Made by a program: the position numbers and the translations under genes. Of a stretch of DNA of 64,000 nucleotides, positions 1-7,852 are shown piece after piece (position 1 is the stretch's first letter; the number at the start of each line of letters is the position of its first letter). Below the pieces are notes generated by a model. The model worked only from the letters and a program-made list of their open reading frames with translations, ran no database searches and was not told the DNA's origin. The DNA comes from Pelomonas caseinilytica (lineage in GTDB: Bacteria; Pseudomonadota; Gammaproteobacteria; Burkholderiales; Burkholderiaceae_C), in assembly GCF_021353235.1 (NCBI RefSeq), contig NZ_JAJTWT010000003.1, forward strand, positions 496,001 through 560,000. Direction: 5' to 3'.

Positions 1-1
1 G

Positions 2-1084
2 CCCCTGGGCGTCGTCGGCATCGTCTCGCCCTGGAACTACCCCTATTACCTGGCCATGGAGCCGGCCGTCGCGGCGCTGGCGGCCGGCAACCGCGTGCTC
101 ATCAAGCCCTCCGAGCTGACGCCCGCCACCTCCGAACTGATGGCGCGCCTCGTCGCCGAGCACTTCAAGCCCGAGGAGATGCAGGTCATCACCGGCGACG
201 CCGAGGTCGGCAAGGCCTTCACCGAGCTGCCGCTGGACCACCTCTTCTTCACCGGCTCCACCGCCATCGGCCGCCATGTGGCCCAGGCGGCGGCCCGCAA
301 CCTCACGCCCGTGACGCTGGAACTGGGCGGCAAGTCGCCCGCCATCGTCGACCGCAGCTGCGACCTGGGCCTGACCGCCTCCCGCCTGGCCTTCGGCAAG
401 CTCTTCAACGCCGGCCAGACCTGCGTCGCGCCCGACTACCTGCTGGTGCCGCGCGAGATGGTCGAGCCCCTGAGCCAGGCCATCCTCGGCGAGATGCGCC
501 GCATGTACCCGCGCATCGCCGGCAATGCCGACTACACCAGCATCGCCACGCCCCGCCACCTCGCGCGGTTGCAAGGCCTGATCGCCGACGCCGCCGCGCG
601 CGGCGCCCGCGTGCTGCGCAGCCACGACGAACAACCCGACGACCGCCGCCTCGTACCGACCCTGCTGCTGGACGTGACGGCGCAGATGAGCGTCATGCAG
701 GAAGAGATCTTCGGCCCGCTGCTGCCCGTCGTCGGCTACGACCGCCTCGACGACGCCCTGGCCCACGTCAACGCCGGCGACCGGCCGCTGGCCCTGTACT
801 GGTTTGGCAGCGACACCGCCGCGCGCGACCGCGTCATGCGCGAGACCCTGGCCGGCGGCGTCACCGTCAACGACTGCCTCTGGCACCTGGGCCAGGAGGA
901 GCAGCCCTTCGGCGGCGTGGGCGCCAGCGGCATGGGGGCCTATCACGGCGAATGGGGCTTCCGCACCTTCAGCAAGGAAAAGCCCCTGTTCATCCAGTCG
1001 CGCTTCGCCGGCACCAAGCTCTTCCAGCCGCCCTACGGCGCCACATTCGAGCGCCTGCTCGGCCTGCTGAAGAAGGTGGTGTGA
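2..1084 (+). CDS. Aldehyde dehydrogenase, coniferyl-aldehyde-dehydrogenase type (5' partial)
   Basis: NAD(P)-dependent oxidation of an aldehyde to its acid. The reading frame is open from base 2, so the start codon lies outside the window and about 360 residues are visible. Family marks are the SPWNYP segment at the very start, FTGS and LELGGKSP (general-base Glu), the nucleophile Cys in GQTCVAP, and EEIFGPLLP. The C-terminal tail, with a PYG segment and a basic end, resembles coniferyl aldehyde dehydrogenases (CalB-like) rather than betaine aldehyde dehydrogenases. The TGA shares one base with the ATG of the next gene, so it is translationally coupled to the Tat-signal protein and GMC oxidoreductase. 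It probably finishes the oxidation those proteins start. The class is secure; the substrate is inferred. Confidence 0.88.
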   Translation, partial: PLGVVGIVSPWNYPYYLAMEPAVAALAAGNRVLIKPSELTPATSELMARLVAEHFKPEEMQVITGDAEVGKAFTELPLDHLFFTGSTAIGRHVAQAAARNLTPVTLELGGKSPAIVDRSCDLGLTASRLAFGKLFNAGQTCVAPDYLLVPREMVEPLSQAILGEMRRMYPRIAGNADYTSIATPRHLARLQGLIADAAARGARVLRSHDEQPDDRRLVPTLLLDVTAQMSVMQEEIFGPLLPVVGYDRLDDALAHVNAGDRPLALYWFGSDTAARDRVMRETLAGGVTVNDCLWHLGQEEQPFGGVGASGMGAYHGEWGFRTFSKEKPLFIQSRFAGTKLFQPPYGATFERLLGLLKKVV

Positions 1085-1587
1085 TGCAGCGCCGCCGACT
1101 GTTGAAGCTGGGCCTCGGGGCCGCCGTCGTCATCGGCGTGGCCGGGGCCGGCATCGCGCTGATCAAGCCGGGCCTGGTCGACGGCAAGCTCAGCCCCGGC
1201 TCGCGCGAGCTGATGCGCGCCGTCGCCGTGGCCGTGCTCGGCGACCTGCTGCCCGCGGGCGCGGCCCGCGAATCGGCGCTGGACGCCCAGCTCGCGCGGC
1301 TCGACCAGGCCGTCGCCTCCCTGCCGGCGGCCACGCGCAAGGAGCTGTCCGACGCCCTCGGCCTGCTCGCCACGGCCGCGGGGCGCTATACCCTCGTGGG
1401 CCTGTCCCGGCCCTGGGGCGAAGCCGGCCCCGCCGACATCCGCCAGGCCCTCGACGCCATGCGACTGTCGAGCTCCAACACCCGCCAGCAGATCTACCAC
1501 GCACTGCGCGACCTCAACGCCATCGCCTTCTTCACCGAGCCGGTGAACTGGCAGGCCGCCGGCTACCCCGGCCCGAGAGACATCTGA
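1084..1587 (+). CDS. Tat-signal small protein, partner of the GMC oxidoreductase
   Basis: A 167-residue protein with no enzymatic motif that I recognise. It begins MQRRRLLKLG followed by a hydrophobic Ala/Val/Gly stretch, which resembles a twin-arginine export signal. It is placed between an aldehyde dehydrogenase and a GMC flavoprotein, with one-base stop/start overlaps on both sides. Small Tat-exported proteins are common companions of GMC or gluconate-2-dehydrogenase-like flavoproteins, where they act as a small subunit or export escort. I infer that role from context only; no cofactor-binding cysteines or hemes are visible. The start is fixed by the ATGA-type overlap. Confidence 0.75.
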   Translation: MQRRRLLKLGLGAAVVIGVAGAGIALIKPGLVDGKLSPGSRELMRAVAVAVLGDLLPAGAARESALDAQLARLDQAVASLPAATRKELSDALGLLATAAGRYTLVGLSRPWGEAGPADIRQALDAMRLSSSNTRQQIYHALRDLNAIAFFTEPVNWQAAGYPGPRDI

Positions 1588-3197
1588 TGAGTTCCTTGCC
1601 CGACCCCATCGTCGACGGCCTGCAGCGGGGCTGGAAGGTCCACGGCGGCCCCCATGCGGCCCTGCCCGCGGCCCTGGACTGCGACGTCGCCATCATCGGC
1701 AGCGGCGCCGGCGCCGGCATCACGGCTGAGATGCTGGCCCGCGCCGGCTTGAAGATCGTCATCGTCGAGGAGGGCCCGCTGCGCTCCAGCAGCCAGTTCC
1801 GCCAGCGCGAGGCCGACGCCTACCCCCAGCTCTACCAGGAAGCCGCCGGCCGCAAGACGGCCGACCAGGCCATGAACATCCTGCAGGGCCGCTGCGTCGG
1901 CGGGTCGACGACGGTCAACTGGACCGGCAGCTTCCGCACGCCGCCCGACGCGCTGGCCTATTGGGGCGAGAAGTTCGGCCTGACGGACTTCAACGAGGCC
2001 GCCATGGCGCCCTGGTTCGAGCAGGCCGAGCGGCGGCTGAACATCGGCGACTGGCAGACCGCGCCCAACGAGAACAACGACGTGCTGCGCCGCGGCGCCG
2101 CCAAGCTCGGCGTGCCCACCAAGGTCGTGCGCCGGAACGTCAAGGGCTGCTGGAACCTCGGCTCCTGCGGCATGGGCTGCCCGACCAACGCCAAGCAGTC
2201 CATGCTCGTCAGCACGTTGCCCGCGGCCCTGGACCTCGGTGCGACGCTGCTCGTGCAGACGCGCGCGGCGCGGCTGGAACTGCAGGACGGCAAGGTCGCG
2301 GCCCTCGTCGCCGAGCCGGTCGCCCTGGACGGCACCGTCACCGGCACGCCGCTGCGCATCACGGCCCGGCACTACGTCGTCGCGGGCGGTGCCATCAATT
2401 CGCCGGCCCTGCTGCTGCGTTCGAGCGCACCCGATCCCCACGGCCTGCTCGGCAAGCGCACCTTCCTGCATCCCACGGCCGGCGGCGTCGCGCTGTTCGA
2501 CCACGAGGTGGCCGGCTGGGCCGGTGCGCCGCTGTCGGTGTTCTGCGACCACTTCCTGCACACCGGCCCCATCGACGGCCTCATCGGCTACAAGCTGGAG
2601 GTGGCGCCTGTCCACCCCGCCTTCGCGCTGACCAATGGCGGCGGCATCGGTGCCGACCTCGTCGAGCGCGCCCGCGACATGCCGCGCACCCAGCTGATGA
2701 TCGCCCTGCTGCGCGACGGCTTCCATGCCGAGGCGGCGGGCGGTGCCGTCAAGCTGCGCAGCGACGGCACGCCGGTGCTGGACTACGTGCTGACGGACTA
2801 TCTGCTCGACGGCGTGCGCCGCGCCTACCTGACCATGGCCGAGATCCAGTTCGCCGCCGGCGCCCAGGTCGTGCGCCCGGTGCACGAGCAGGCGCGCGGT
2901 TATACCAGCCTCGCCGAGGCGAAGCAGGGCATCGCCGGCCTGGCAATGAAGCCCTTCATCGCCACCGTCGGCAGCGCCCACGTGATGGGCGGCTGCACCA
3001 TGGCGGCCGATGCCGGCCGCGGCGTCGTGCGGCCCGACGGCCAGCATTGGCAGATCGCCAACCTGTCGGTGCACGACGGCTCCGTCTTCCCGACCAGCCT
3101 GGGCGCCAACCCGCAGCTCACGGTCTACGGCCTGGCCACGCGCCTGAGCAGCGGCCTCATCCAGCGCCTGGGCGCCCGGCCCGTGCAGCTCGCCTGA
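1587..3197 (+). CDS. GMC family FAD-dependent alcohol oxidoreductase
   Basis: Flavoprotein of 536 residues expected to oxidise an alcohol to the aldehyde. The dinucleotide fold GSGAGAG lies near residues 38-44 and is followed by an acidic strand end (VIVEEG). A GGSTTVNW-like GMC signature follows. The C-terminal part carries HVMGGC, then VHDGSVFP and GANPQLT, the usual region of the catalytic His and Asn. A cysteine cluster (CWNLGSCGMGCPT) near residue 190 recalls the subgroup that includes long-chain fatty-alcohol oxidases. Together with the upstream aldehyde dehydrogenase this makes an alcohol-to-acid module; the long-chain substrate is an inference. It has no signal peptide of its own and overlaps the Tat-signal gene by one base. 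Confidence 0.88.
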   Translation: MSSLPDPIVDGLQRGWKVHGGPHAALPAALDCDVAIIGSGAGAGITAEMLARAGLKIVIVEEGPLRSSSQFRQREADAYPQLYQEAAGRKTADQAMNILQGRCVGGSTTVNWTGSFRTPPDALAYWGEKFGLTDFNEAAMAPWFEQAERRLNIGDWQTAPNENNDVLRRGAAKLGVPTKVVRRNVKGCWNLGSCGMGCPTNAKQSMLVSTLPAALDLGATLLVQTRAARLELQDGKVAALVAEPVALDGTVTGTPLRITARHYVVAGGAINSPALLLRSSAPDPHGLLGKRTFLHPTAGGVALFDHEVAGWAGAPLSVFCDHFLHTGPIDGLIGYKLEVAPVHPAFALTNGGGIGADLVERARDMPRTQLMIALLRDGFHAEAAGGAVKLRSDGTPVLDYVLTDYLLDGVRRAYLTMAEIQFAAGAQVVRPVHEQARGYTSLAEAKQGIAGLAMKPFIATVGSAHVMGGCTMAADAGRGVVRPDGQHWQIANLSVHDGSVFPTSLGANPQLTVYGLATRLSSGLIQRLGARPVQLA

Positions 3198-3199
3198 GC

Positions 3200-3523
3200 A
3201 TGATCCTGGAAATCGCTTCGCTGCAGGTGCGCCCCGGCCAGGCGGCGGCCTTCGAGGCTGCCTTCCTGCAGGCCCAGGCCATCATCGCGTCCATGCCGGG
3301 CTACCTCGGCCACGAGCTGCAGCGCTGCCTGGAGCGCGACGACCATTACATGCTGCTGGTGCGCTGGCGCTCGGTGCAGGACCACGAGGTGGGCTTCCGC
3401 ACCTCGGCCGAGTACCAGCAGTGGCGGGCGCTGCTGCACCACTTCTACGATCCCTTCCCGACGGTGCTGCACTACGAGGCTGCCGCCGGCCCGGGCCTCG
3501 CGCCTGCCCCGGCGGGCCGCTGA
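3200..3523 (+). CDS. Antibiotic-biosynthesis-monooxygenase (ABM) domain protein
   Basis: A small 107-residue protein with the dimeric alpha-beta-barrel ABM pattern: an N-terminal strand (ILEIASLQVRPG), a helix of FEAAF type, MPGYLGHEL, then LLVRWRS and a DHEVGFR helix. Such proteins are cofactor-free monooxygenases or heme-degrading-like enzymes, and often remain unassigned. The start codon is 2 bases after the GMC stop, so it is the last gene of the oxidation operon. The last ten residues are Pro/Ala/Gly-rich and probably disordered. The fold is likely; the reaction is unknown. Confidence 0.8.
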   Translation: MILEIASLQVRPGQAAAFEAAFLQAQAIIASMPGYLGHELQRCLERDDHYMLLVRWRSVQDHEVGFRTSAEYQQWRALLHHFYDPFPTVLHYEAAAGPGLAPAPAGR

Positions 3524-3659
3524 GCAGGCAGGGCCGGCGCACGGCGCCTTGTCCTACGCCCCAAGTCTTGAAACCCGACGGGCCGCCGTCAGATCAGGGG
3601 CGCAAACTGCCATCTGCCGGAGAGCGTCCGCCCGCCGGCGTGGTTCGAGGAGTGTTGCG

Positions 3660-4538
3660 ATGAAGTTCCCACGATTCCTGTTGTTGTGCATGGCCCTGCT
3701 GTCCGGCCTGTGGCTGGGCACGGCCCATGCGCTGCCCACGGTGGACGAGGTTCAGGCCGCCGCCAAGCGCGGCGACTACCCCGCCGCCGAGAAGATGATG
3801 CGCGAGGTCGTGGCCGCCAGGCCCGACAGCGCCCGCGCCCAATACGTGCTGGCCGAGATCCTGGCCCATCAGCGCCAGTTCGACGAAGCCGCCGAGCACG
3901 CCCGCCGCGCCCGTGCGCTGGACCCGGCCATCAAGTTCGCCGACCCGGCCAAGTTCACCGCCTTCGAGCAGTTGCTGCAGCGTGAGCAGGCGGGCGCGGC
4001 CAAGTCCACCGCCGTGCCGGCGACTGTCAACGCTCCGCCGCCGACGCGAGCCGCGCCCGTCGAGCGCGTCGACAACGGTGGCGGCGTACCCGTGTGGCTG
4101 CTGATCGGCGGCGCCATCCTCTTCATCTGGGTCGCCATGCGCTGGATGCGCAGCCGCACGGCGGTGCAGAACCAGCCTGCCATGGCGGGCGGCTATGGCG
4201 GCTACCAACCGGGGGGTTATGGCGGCGGCATGCCGCAGCAGCCGACCTCGGGTGGCCCGGGCATGCTCGGCGTGGGCCTGGGCGCGGCCGGCGGCTTCGC
4301 GGCCGGCATGCTGGCCGAGAAGATGCTGCACGGCGACCATGAAGGCCGCAGCATCCCGCGCGACCAGGACGGCGGCGGCAGCGGCCTCATCCCCGGCAGC
4401 TTCGGCGGCGGCGACAACGGCGCGGCCGACGAGCTGACCCGGCGCGACATCGACTTCGGCAGCGGCGACGGCTGGGGCGGTGGCGATGCCGGCGGTGGCG
4501 ATTTCGGTGGCGGTGGCGGCGGCAGCGACGACTGGTAA
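3660..4538 (+). CDS. Secreted/membrane TPR protein with Gly-rich tail
   Basis: 292 residues. A signal peptide (MKFPRFLLL... to GTAHA) is followed by two tetratricopeptide-like helical pairs (AAKRGDYPAAEKMM, AEILAHQRQFDEAAEHARRA). A low-complexity linker and one membrane helix (VWLLIGGAILFIWVAMRW) come next. The C-terminus is very rich in Gly, Asp and Gly-Gly-Tyr and ends GGGSDDW, similar to low-complexity tails of small bacterial membrane proteins. I start it at 3660 because a GAGGAG-type ribosome site lies 8 bases upstream; an upstream in-frame start at 3549 would precede the signal peptide with unrelated sequence. Function unknown; a scaffold or protein-binding role is suggested by the TPRs. 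Confidence 0.8.
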   Translation: MKFPRFLLLCMALLSGLWLGTAHALPTVDEVQAAAKRGDYPAAEKMMREVVAARPDSARAQYVLAEILAHQRQFDEAAEHARRARALDPAIKFADPAKFTAFEQLLQREQAGAAKSTAVPATVNAPPPTRAAPVERVDNGGGVPVWLLIGGAILFIWVAMRWMRSRTAVQNQPAMAGGYGGYQPGGYGGGMPQQPTSGGPGMLGVGLGAAGGFAAGMLAEKMLHGDHEGRSIPRDQDGGGSGLIPGSFGGGDNGAADELTRRDIDFGSGDGWGGGDAGGGDFGGGGGGSDDW

Positions 4539-4581
4539 GCCCTCCCGGCAAGCCTCCATGGGGCCGCGATAATCCGGTCCC

Positions 4582-5232
4582 ATGACGCTAGCCGCCTTCA
4601 CCGGCCAGTTGCTCGCCTTCATCGCCCGGCTCATCACCGGCGCCCAGGGCCACTGGAAGGGCTGCCCGCCACTGGCCGAGCAGCGCATCTACATCGCCAA
4701 CCACCAGAGCCATTTCGACCTCGTCCTGATCTGGGCCGCCTTTCCGCATGAACTGCGGGCCACGACCCGGGCCATCGCGGCGCGCGACTACTGGACGACG
4801 AGCGCCTTCAAGCGCTGGCTGACGACCTCGGTCTTCAACGCCATCTACGTCAGCCGCACGCGCAGCAACCCCGACGAAGACCCGCTGGAGCCGCTGGCCG
4901 AGGCCCTGGCCAAGGGCGATTCGCTCGTCATCTTTCCCGAGGGCACGCGCTCGAGCAAGGGGCGCCCCATGCCGTTCAAGTCCGGCATCTACCACCTGGC
5001 CGAGCAGTTCCCCGACGTGCCCCTCATCCCCACCTGGATCGACAACGTCCAGCGTGTCATGCCCAAGGGCGAGGTCGTGCCCGTGCCCATCCTGTGCACG
5101 GTGACCTTCGGCGCCCCCATCCACCTGCGGCCCGGCGAGAGCAAGGCCGACTTCCTCTGCCGCGCGCGCGAGGCCGTCATGGAGCAGCGCCCGCATCCCG
5201 AGTCGGTCGCGCGCATGGCGGAGGCCGACTGA
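4582..5232 (+). CDS. PlsC-like 1-acyl-glycerol-3-phosphate acyltransferase
   Basis: Transfers an acyl chain to lysophosphatidate or a related acceptor at the inner membrane. 216 residues with the acyltransferase block I NHQSHFD (His and Asp of the HX4D motif), an Arg-containing block II (VSRTRS), and block [13 protein letters not shown]. Short hydrophobic segments at the N-terminus fit membrane association. It overlaps the next gene (CdsA-like) by one base (TGATG). The two therefore form a consecutive phospholipid module, phosphatidate formation then CDP-diacylglycerol formation. It could be an accessory paralogue rather than the essential plsC. Confidence 0.87.
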   Translation: MTLAAFTGQLLAFIARLITGAQGHWKGCPPLAEQRIYIANHQSHFDLVLIWAAFPHELRATTRAIAARDYWTTSAFKRWLTTSVFNAIYVSRTRSNPDEDPLEPLAEALAKGDSLVIFPEGTRSSKGRPMPFKSGIYHLAEQFPDVPLIPTWIDNVQRVMPKGEVVPVPILCTVTFGAPIHLRPGESKADFLCRAREAVMEQRPHPESVARMAEAD

Positions 5233-6233
5233 TGGTCGCCTGGCTCAAGCAACTCAGCGCCAGCGAGCAGGTGGCCCTGCTCTTCGTCGTGCTCTTCGGC
5301 CTGCTGATGCTGCTGACGGTCGGGCTCTTCCTGAACTCGCTGCGCGAGCGCCCGGACGAGGAGGCCCGGCGCGCCTCCGAACTCGCCTGGGAGCGGGTGC
5401 GCCGCGACCTGCGCGCGGCCTGGATCGGCGGCTGCATGTTCTGGGTCGCGTGGATTTCCGGGCCGCTGGGCGCGACCCTGCTGTTCGCGCTCTTCTCCTT
5501 CCTGGCGCTGCGCGAGTTCATCACCCTCGTGCACACCCAGCGCAGCGACCATCGCACCCTCATCGTCGCCTTCTTCGTGCTGCTGCCGGTGCAGTACATG
5601 ATCTGCGGCACGCGCTTCTTCGACCTCTTCACGGTCTTCCTGCCCGTCTACGGTTTCCTGGTGCTGCCCGTCGTCAGCGCCCTGGCCGACGACCCGCGCC
5701 AGTTCCTGGAGCGCAACGCCAAGATCCAATGGGGCGTCATGGTCTGCGTCTACGGCCTGTCGCATGCTCCGGCCCTGCTGCTGCTGGACTTCCCCGGCTA
5801 CACCGGCCGCGGCGCCTTCCTGCTGTTCTTCCTCGTCATGGTGGTGGCGGCCTCCCAGATCGCGCAGGAGATCGCCACGCGCACCCTGCGCCGCCGCCCC
5901 GTCGCGCGCCACATCAGCCGCAGCTTCTCCATGCGGGCCTGGTGGATAGGCACGTCGACCGGCACCGTCGCGGGCCTGCTGCTGTTCTGGATCACGCCTT
6001 TCAAGGCCGGCCAGGCCCTGGCCATGGCCTTCCTCACCGCCGGCGCGGCCGGCTTCGGCGGCCTGGTGATGAAGGCCCTCAAGAAGGACGCCGGCGTCCT
6101 CTACTGGGGCAATCGCAGCTCCATCACCGGCGCCGTCGGCCTGCTGGACCGCGTGGCGGTGCTGTGTTTCGCCGCGCCGGTGTTCTTCCACTCGGCCCGC
6201 TGGTATTTCCAGCTGCCGCTGGGGTACCGATGA
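5232..6233 (+). CDS. CdsA-like phosphatidate cytidylyltransferase
   Basis: Integral membrane enzyme (333 residues, about eight hydrophobic segments) expected to make CDP-diacylglycerol from phosphatidate and CTP. The C-terminal signature is readable: [10 protein letters not shown], then [12 protein letters not shown] with the Asp-Arg pair, then CFAAPVFFH. This is a variant of the classical CdsA motif seen in accessory paralogues, so it may not be the only cytidylyltransferase of the cell. The start at 5232 overlaps the acyltransferase stop. Its own stop overlaps the ruvC start by 4 bases (ATGA), so ruvC is translationally coupled to a lipid gene pair. Confidence 0.85.
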   Translation: MVAWLKQLSASEQVALLFVVLFGLLMLLTVGLFLNSLRERPDEEARRASELAWERVRRDLRAAWIGGCMFWVAWISGPLGATLLFALFSFLALREFITLVHTQRSDHRTLIVAFFVLLPVQYMICGTRFFDLFTVFLPVYGFLVLPVVSALADDPRQFLERNAKIQWGVMVCVYGLSHAPALLLLDFPGYTGRGAFLLFFLVMVVAASQIAQEIATRTLRRRPVARHISRSFSMRAWWIGTSTGTVAGLLLFWITPFKAGQALAMAFLTAGAAGFGGLVMKALKKDAGVLYWGNRSSITGAVGLLDRVAVLCFAAPVFFHSARWYFQLPLGYR

Positions 6234-6778
6234 GGATCCTCGGCATCGACCCCGGCTTGCAGACGACGGGATTCGGCGTCATCGACGCCGACGGCCCGCG
6301 GCTGGCCTATGTGGCCAGCGGCACGATCAAGACCAGCGGCGCGGCCACCGGTGACCTGCCCGGGCGGCTGAAGATCCTGTTCGACGGCATCCGCGAGGTG
6401 ACGGCCCGCTACCAGCCGCAGTGCGCGGCGGTCGAGATCGTCTTCGTCAACGTCAACCCGCAGTCGACGCTGCTGCTCGGCCAGGCGCGCGGCGCCGCCG
6501 TCACGGCCCTGGTGTCCGCCGACCTCGCCGTCAGCGAATACACCGCCCTGCAGATGAAGAAGGCCATCGTCGGCCATGGACACGCCAAGAAGGAGCAGAT
6601 CCAGGCCATGGTGCAGCGCCTGCTCGCCCTGCCCGGCGTGCCCGGCAAGGATGCGTCCGACGCCCTGGGGCTGGCCATCATGCACGCCCACGCACGGGTG
6701 AGCTTCGAGGCCATGGGCCGCAGCACCACGCTGCAGCGCCGCCAGCACGCCATCTTCAAGGGCGGCCGGACCTACTGA
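6230..6778 (+). CDS. ruvC: Holliday junction resolvase RuvC
   Basis: Endonuclease that cuts Holliday junctions together with RuvAB. 182 residues, normal length. It begins [17 protein letters not shown], carrying the first catalytic Asp in GIDPGL. The second acidic region is AAVEIVFVN, and the C-terminal acid pair lies in [15 protein letters not shown]. The [16 protein letters not shown] segment is the conserved DNA-binding and dimer region. It starts within the stop of the CdsA-like gene (ATGA). No ruvA or ruvB follows within the window; the next gene starts 317 bases downstream. Confidence 0.95.
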   Translation: MRILGIDPGLQTTGFGVIDADGPRLAYVASGTIKTSGAATGDLPGRLKILFDGIREVTARYQPQCAAVEIVFVNVNPQSTLLLGQARGAAVTALVSADLAVSEYTALQMKKAIVGHGHAKKEQIQAMVQRLLALPGVPGKDASDALGLAIMHAHARVSFEAMGRSTTLQRRQHAIFKGGRTY

Positions 6779-7095
6779 CTCCGGCTGAACTGCGGGTTTG
6801 CGCCGATCCGCCGGACGTGTGTTGGTTGCAACGCCTTGGGGGCGCCTGACCCCTTGGATGCGGGGAGTCCGGGGCCTGGCCGGCCGCTCCGGCCGCTGCG
6901 TCCGCGCCCTGTTTTTTGCAGCAAAAACAAGCGCTTGCGACGGGATGTGAAGGTTTGGTGACGAACCGCCCGCGGGATACCCCCGGGATTGTCTTCCTAC
7001 TCCGTAAAAAAAGCCTCACTACGCTGCGGCGGTCCGCTGGCCTAACGGCGTTTCACGGCGGCCCTCGCATCCTCCACTCCTCCGTCGTACCCGCC
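6779..7095. other. 317-bp intergenic region with operator-like palindromes
   Basis: No gene seen. It holds a short inverted repeat, TTTTTGC and GCAAAAA around a central A, near 6912-6928. A second palindromic patch (CCCGCGGG, then CCCCGGG) lies near 6970-6987. These could be regulatory sites for the PEP-CTERM gene that starts at 7096. I do not see a convincing sigma-54 promoter of the kind associated with PEP-CTERM regulons, nor a clear ribosome site before 7096. Confidence 0.35.
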
Positions 7096-7809
7096 ATGAA
7101 ATTCCGCCTCCTCGCTCTTGCCGCCCTGGCCGTCTCCGGCGCTGCCCATGCCGACGACATCGCGCTCTGGAACTTCAACAGCTTCAACTGCACCAGCAAC
7201 TGCACCGCGCCGAAGGCGACGCAGACGGCCAACGGCGGCGTGCTCAGCGCCGTGGGCGCCGTCACCTTCTCGTCCGCGGGCGGGTCGGGCACCGGCAGCG
7301 CGCTCAACACCACCAGCTACCCCGCCCAGGGCACGGGCAACCTGACCCGCGGCGTGCAGTTCACGGTCAGCACCCTGGGCTATACCGACATCGTGCTGTC
7401 CTTCGCCCAGCGCAACAGCAACACCGCCTCGGCCTGGACGACGCTGCGCTACACGCTGGACGGCAGCACCTGGCAGACGGCCACCAGCTTCCTGATGCCG
7501 GCCGCCCAGTCGACGACCTTCGTCAACGGCATCACCTACGACTTCTCGAGCATCGTCGGCGCCAACGACAACGACAACTTCGGCATCCAGCTGCTCACCA
7601 GCTTCGCGCCCGGCACCTCGTCCTACCTGGCCACCGGCACCGGCGCCAGCTACGGCACGGGCGGCACCATCCGCTACGACAACGTGCTCTTCACCGGCAA
7701 CGCCATCCCCGATGCCCCGCTGCCCGTGCCCGAGCCCCACACCTACGCCCTGATGCTGGCCGGCCTGGCCACCGTCGGCCTGATGGCCCGCCGCCGCCGC
7801 GCGAACTGA
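7096..7809 (+). CDS. PEP-CTERM sorting-domain protein
   Basis: Exported protein of 237 residues. The signal peptide ends in SGAAHA. The middle is a Thr/Ser/Asn-rich beta-sandwich-like region with one CTSNC pair and no enzymatic motif. The C-terminus is the PEP-CTERM signal: VPEPHTYAL, a membrane helix (MLAGLATVGLM), then ARRRR. Such proteins are processed by exosortase (EpsH) and usually serve at the cell surface with exopolysaccharide. No exosortase is present in the window. The CehA-like lipoprotein follows 43 bases downstream and may be co-transcribed. Confidence 0.88.
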   Translation: MKFRLLALAALAVSGAAHADDIALWNFNSFNCTSNCTAPKATQTANGGVLSAVGAVTFSSAGGSGTGSALNTTSYPAQGTGNLTRGVQFTVSTLGYTDIVLSFAQRNSNTASAWTTLRYTLDGSTWQTATSFLMPAAQSTTFVNGITYDFSSIVGANDNDNFGIQLLTSFAPGTSSYLATGTGASYGTGGTIRYDNVLFTGNAIPDAPLPVPEPHTYALMLAGLATVGLMARRRRAN

Positions 7810-7852
7810 TCTCTCCCCCCGGCCCCTGGACTCTTCTTTCGTCGAGGAACTC

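Noticed and set aside
1563-3074. Long open frame opposite the GMC oxidoreductase
   Set aside because: Its sequence is low-complexity (His, Gly, Ala, Arg), a by-product of very high GC in third positions. The plus-strand gene has clear family motifs.
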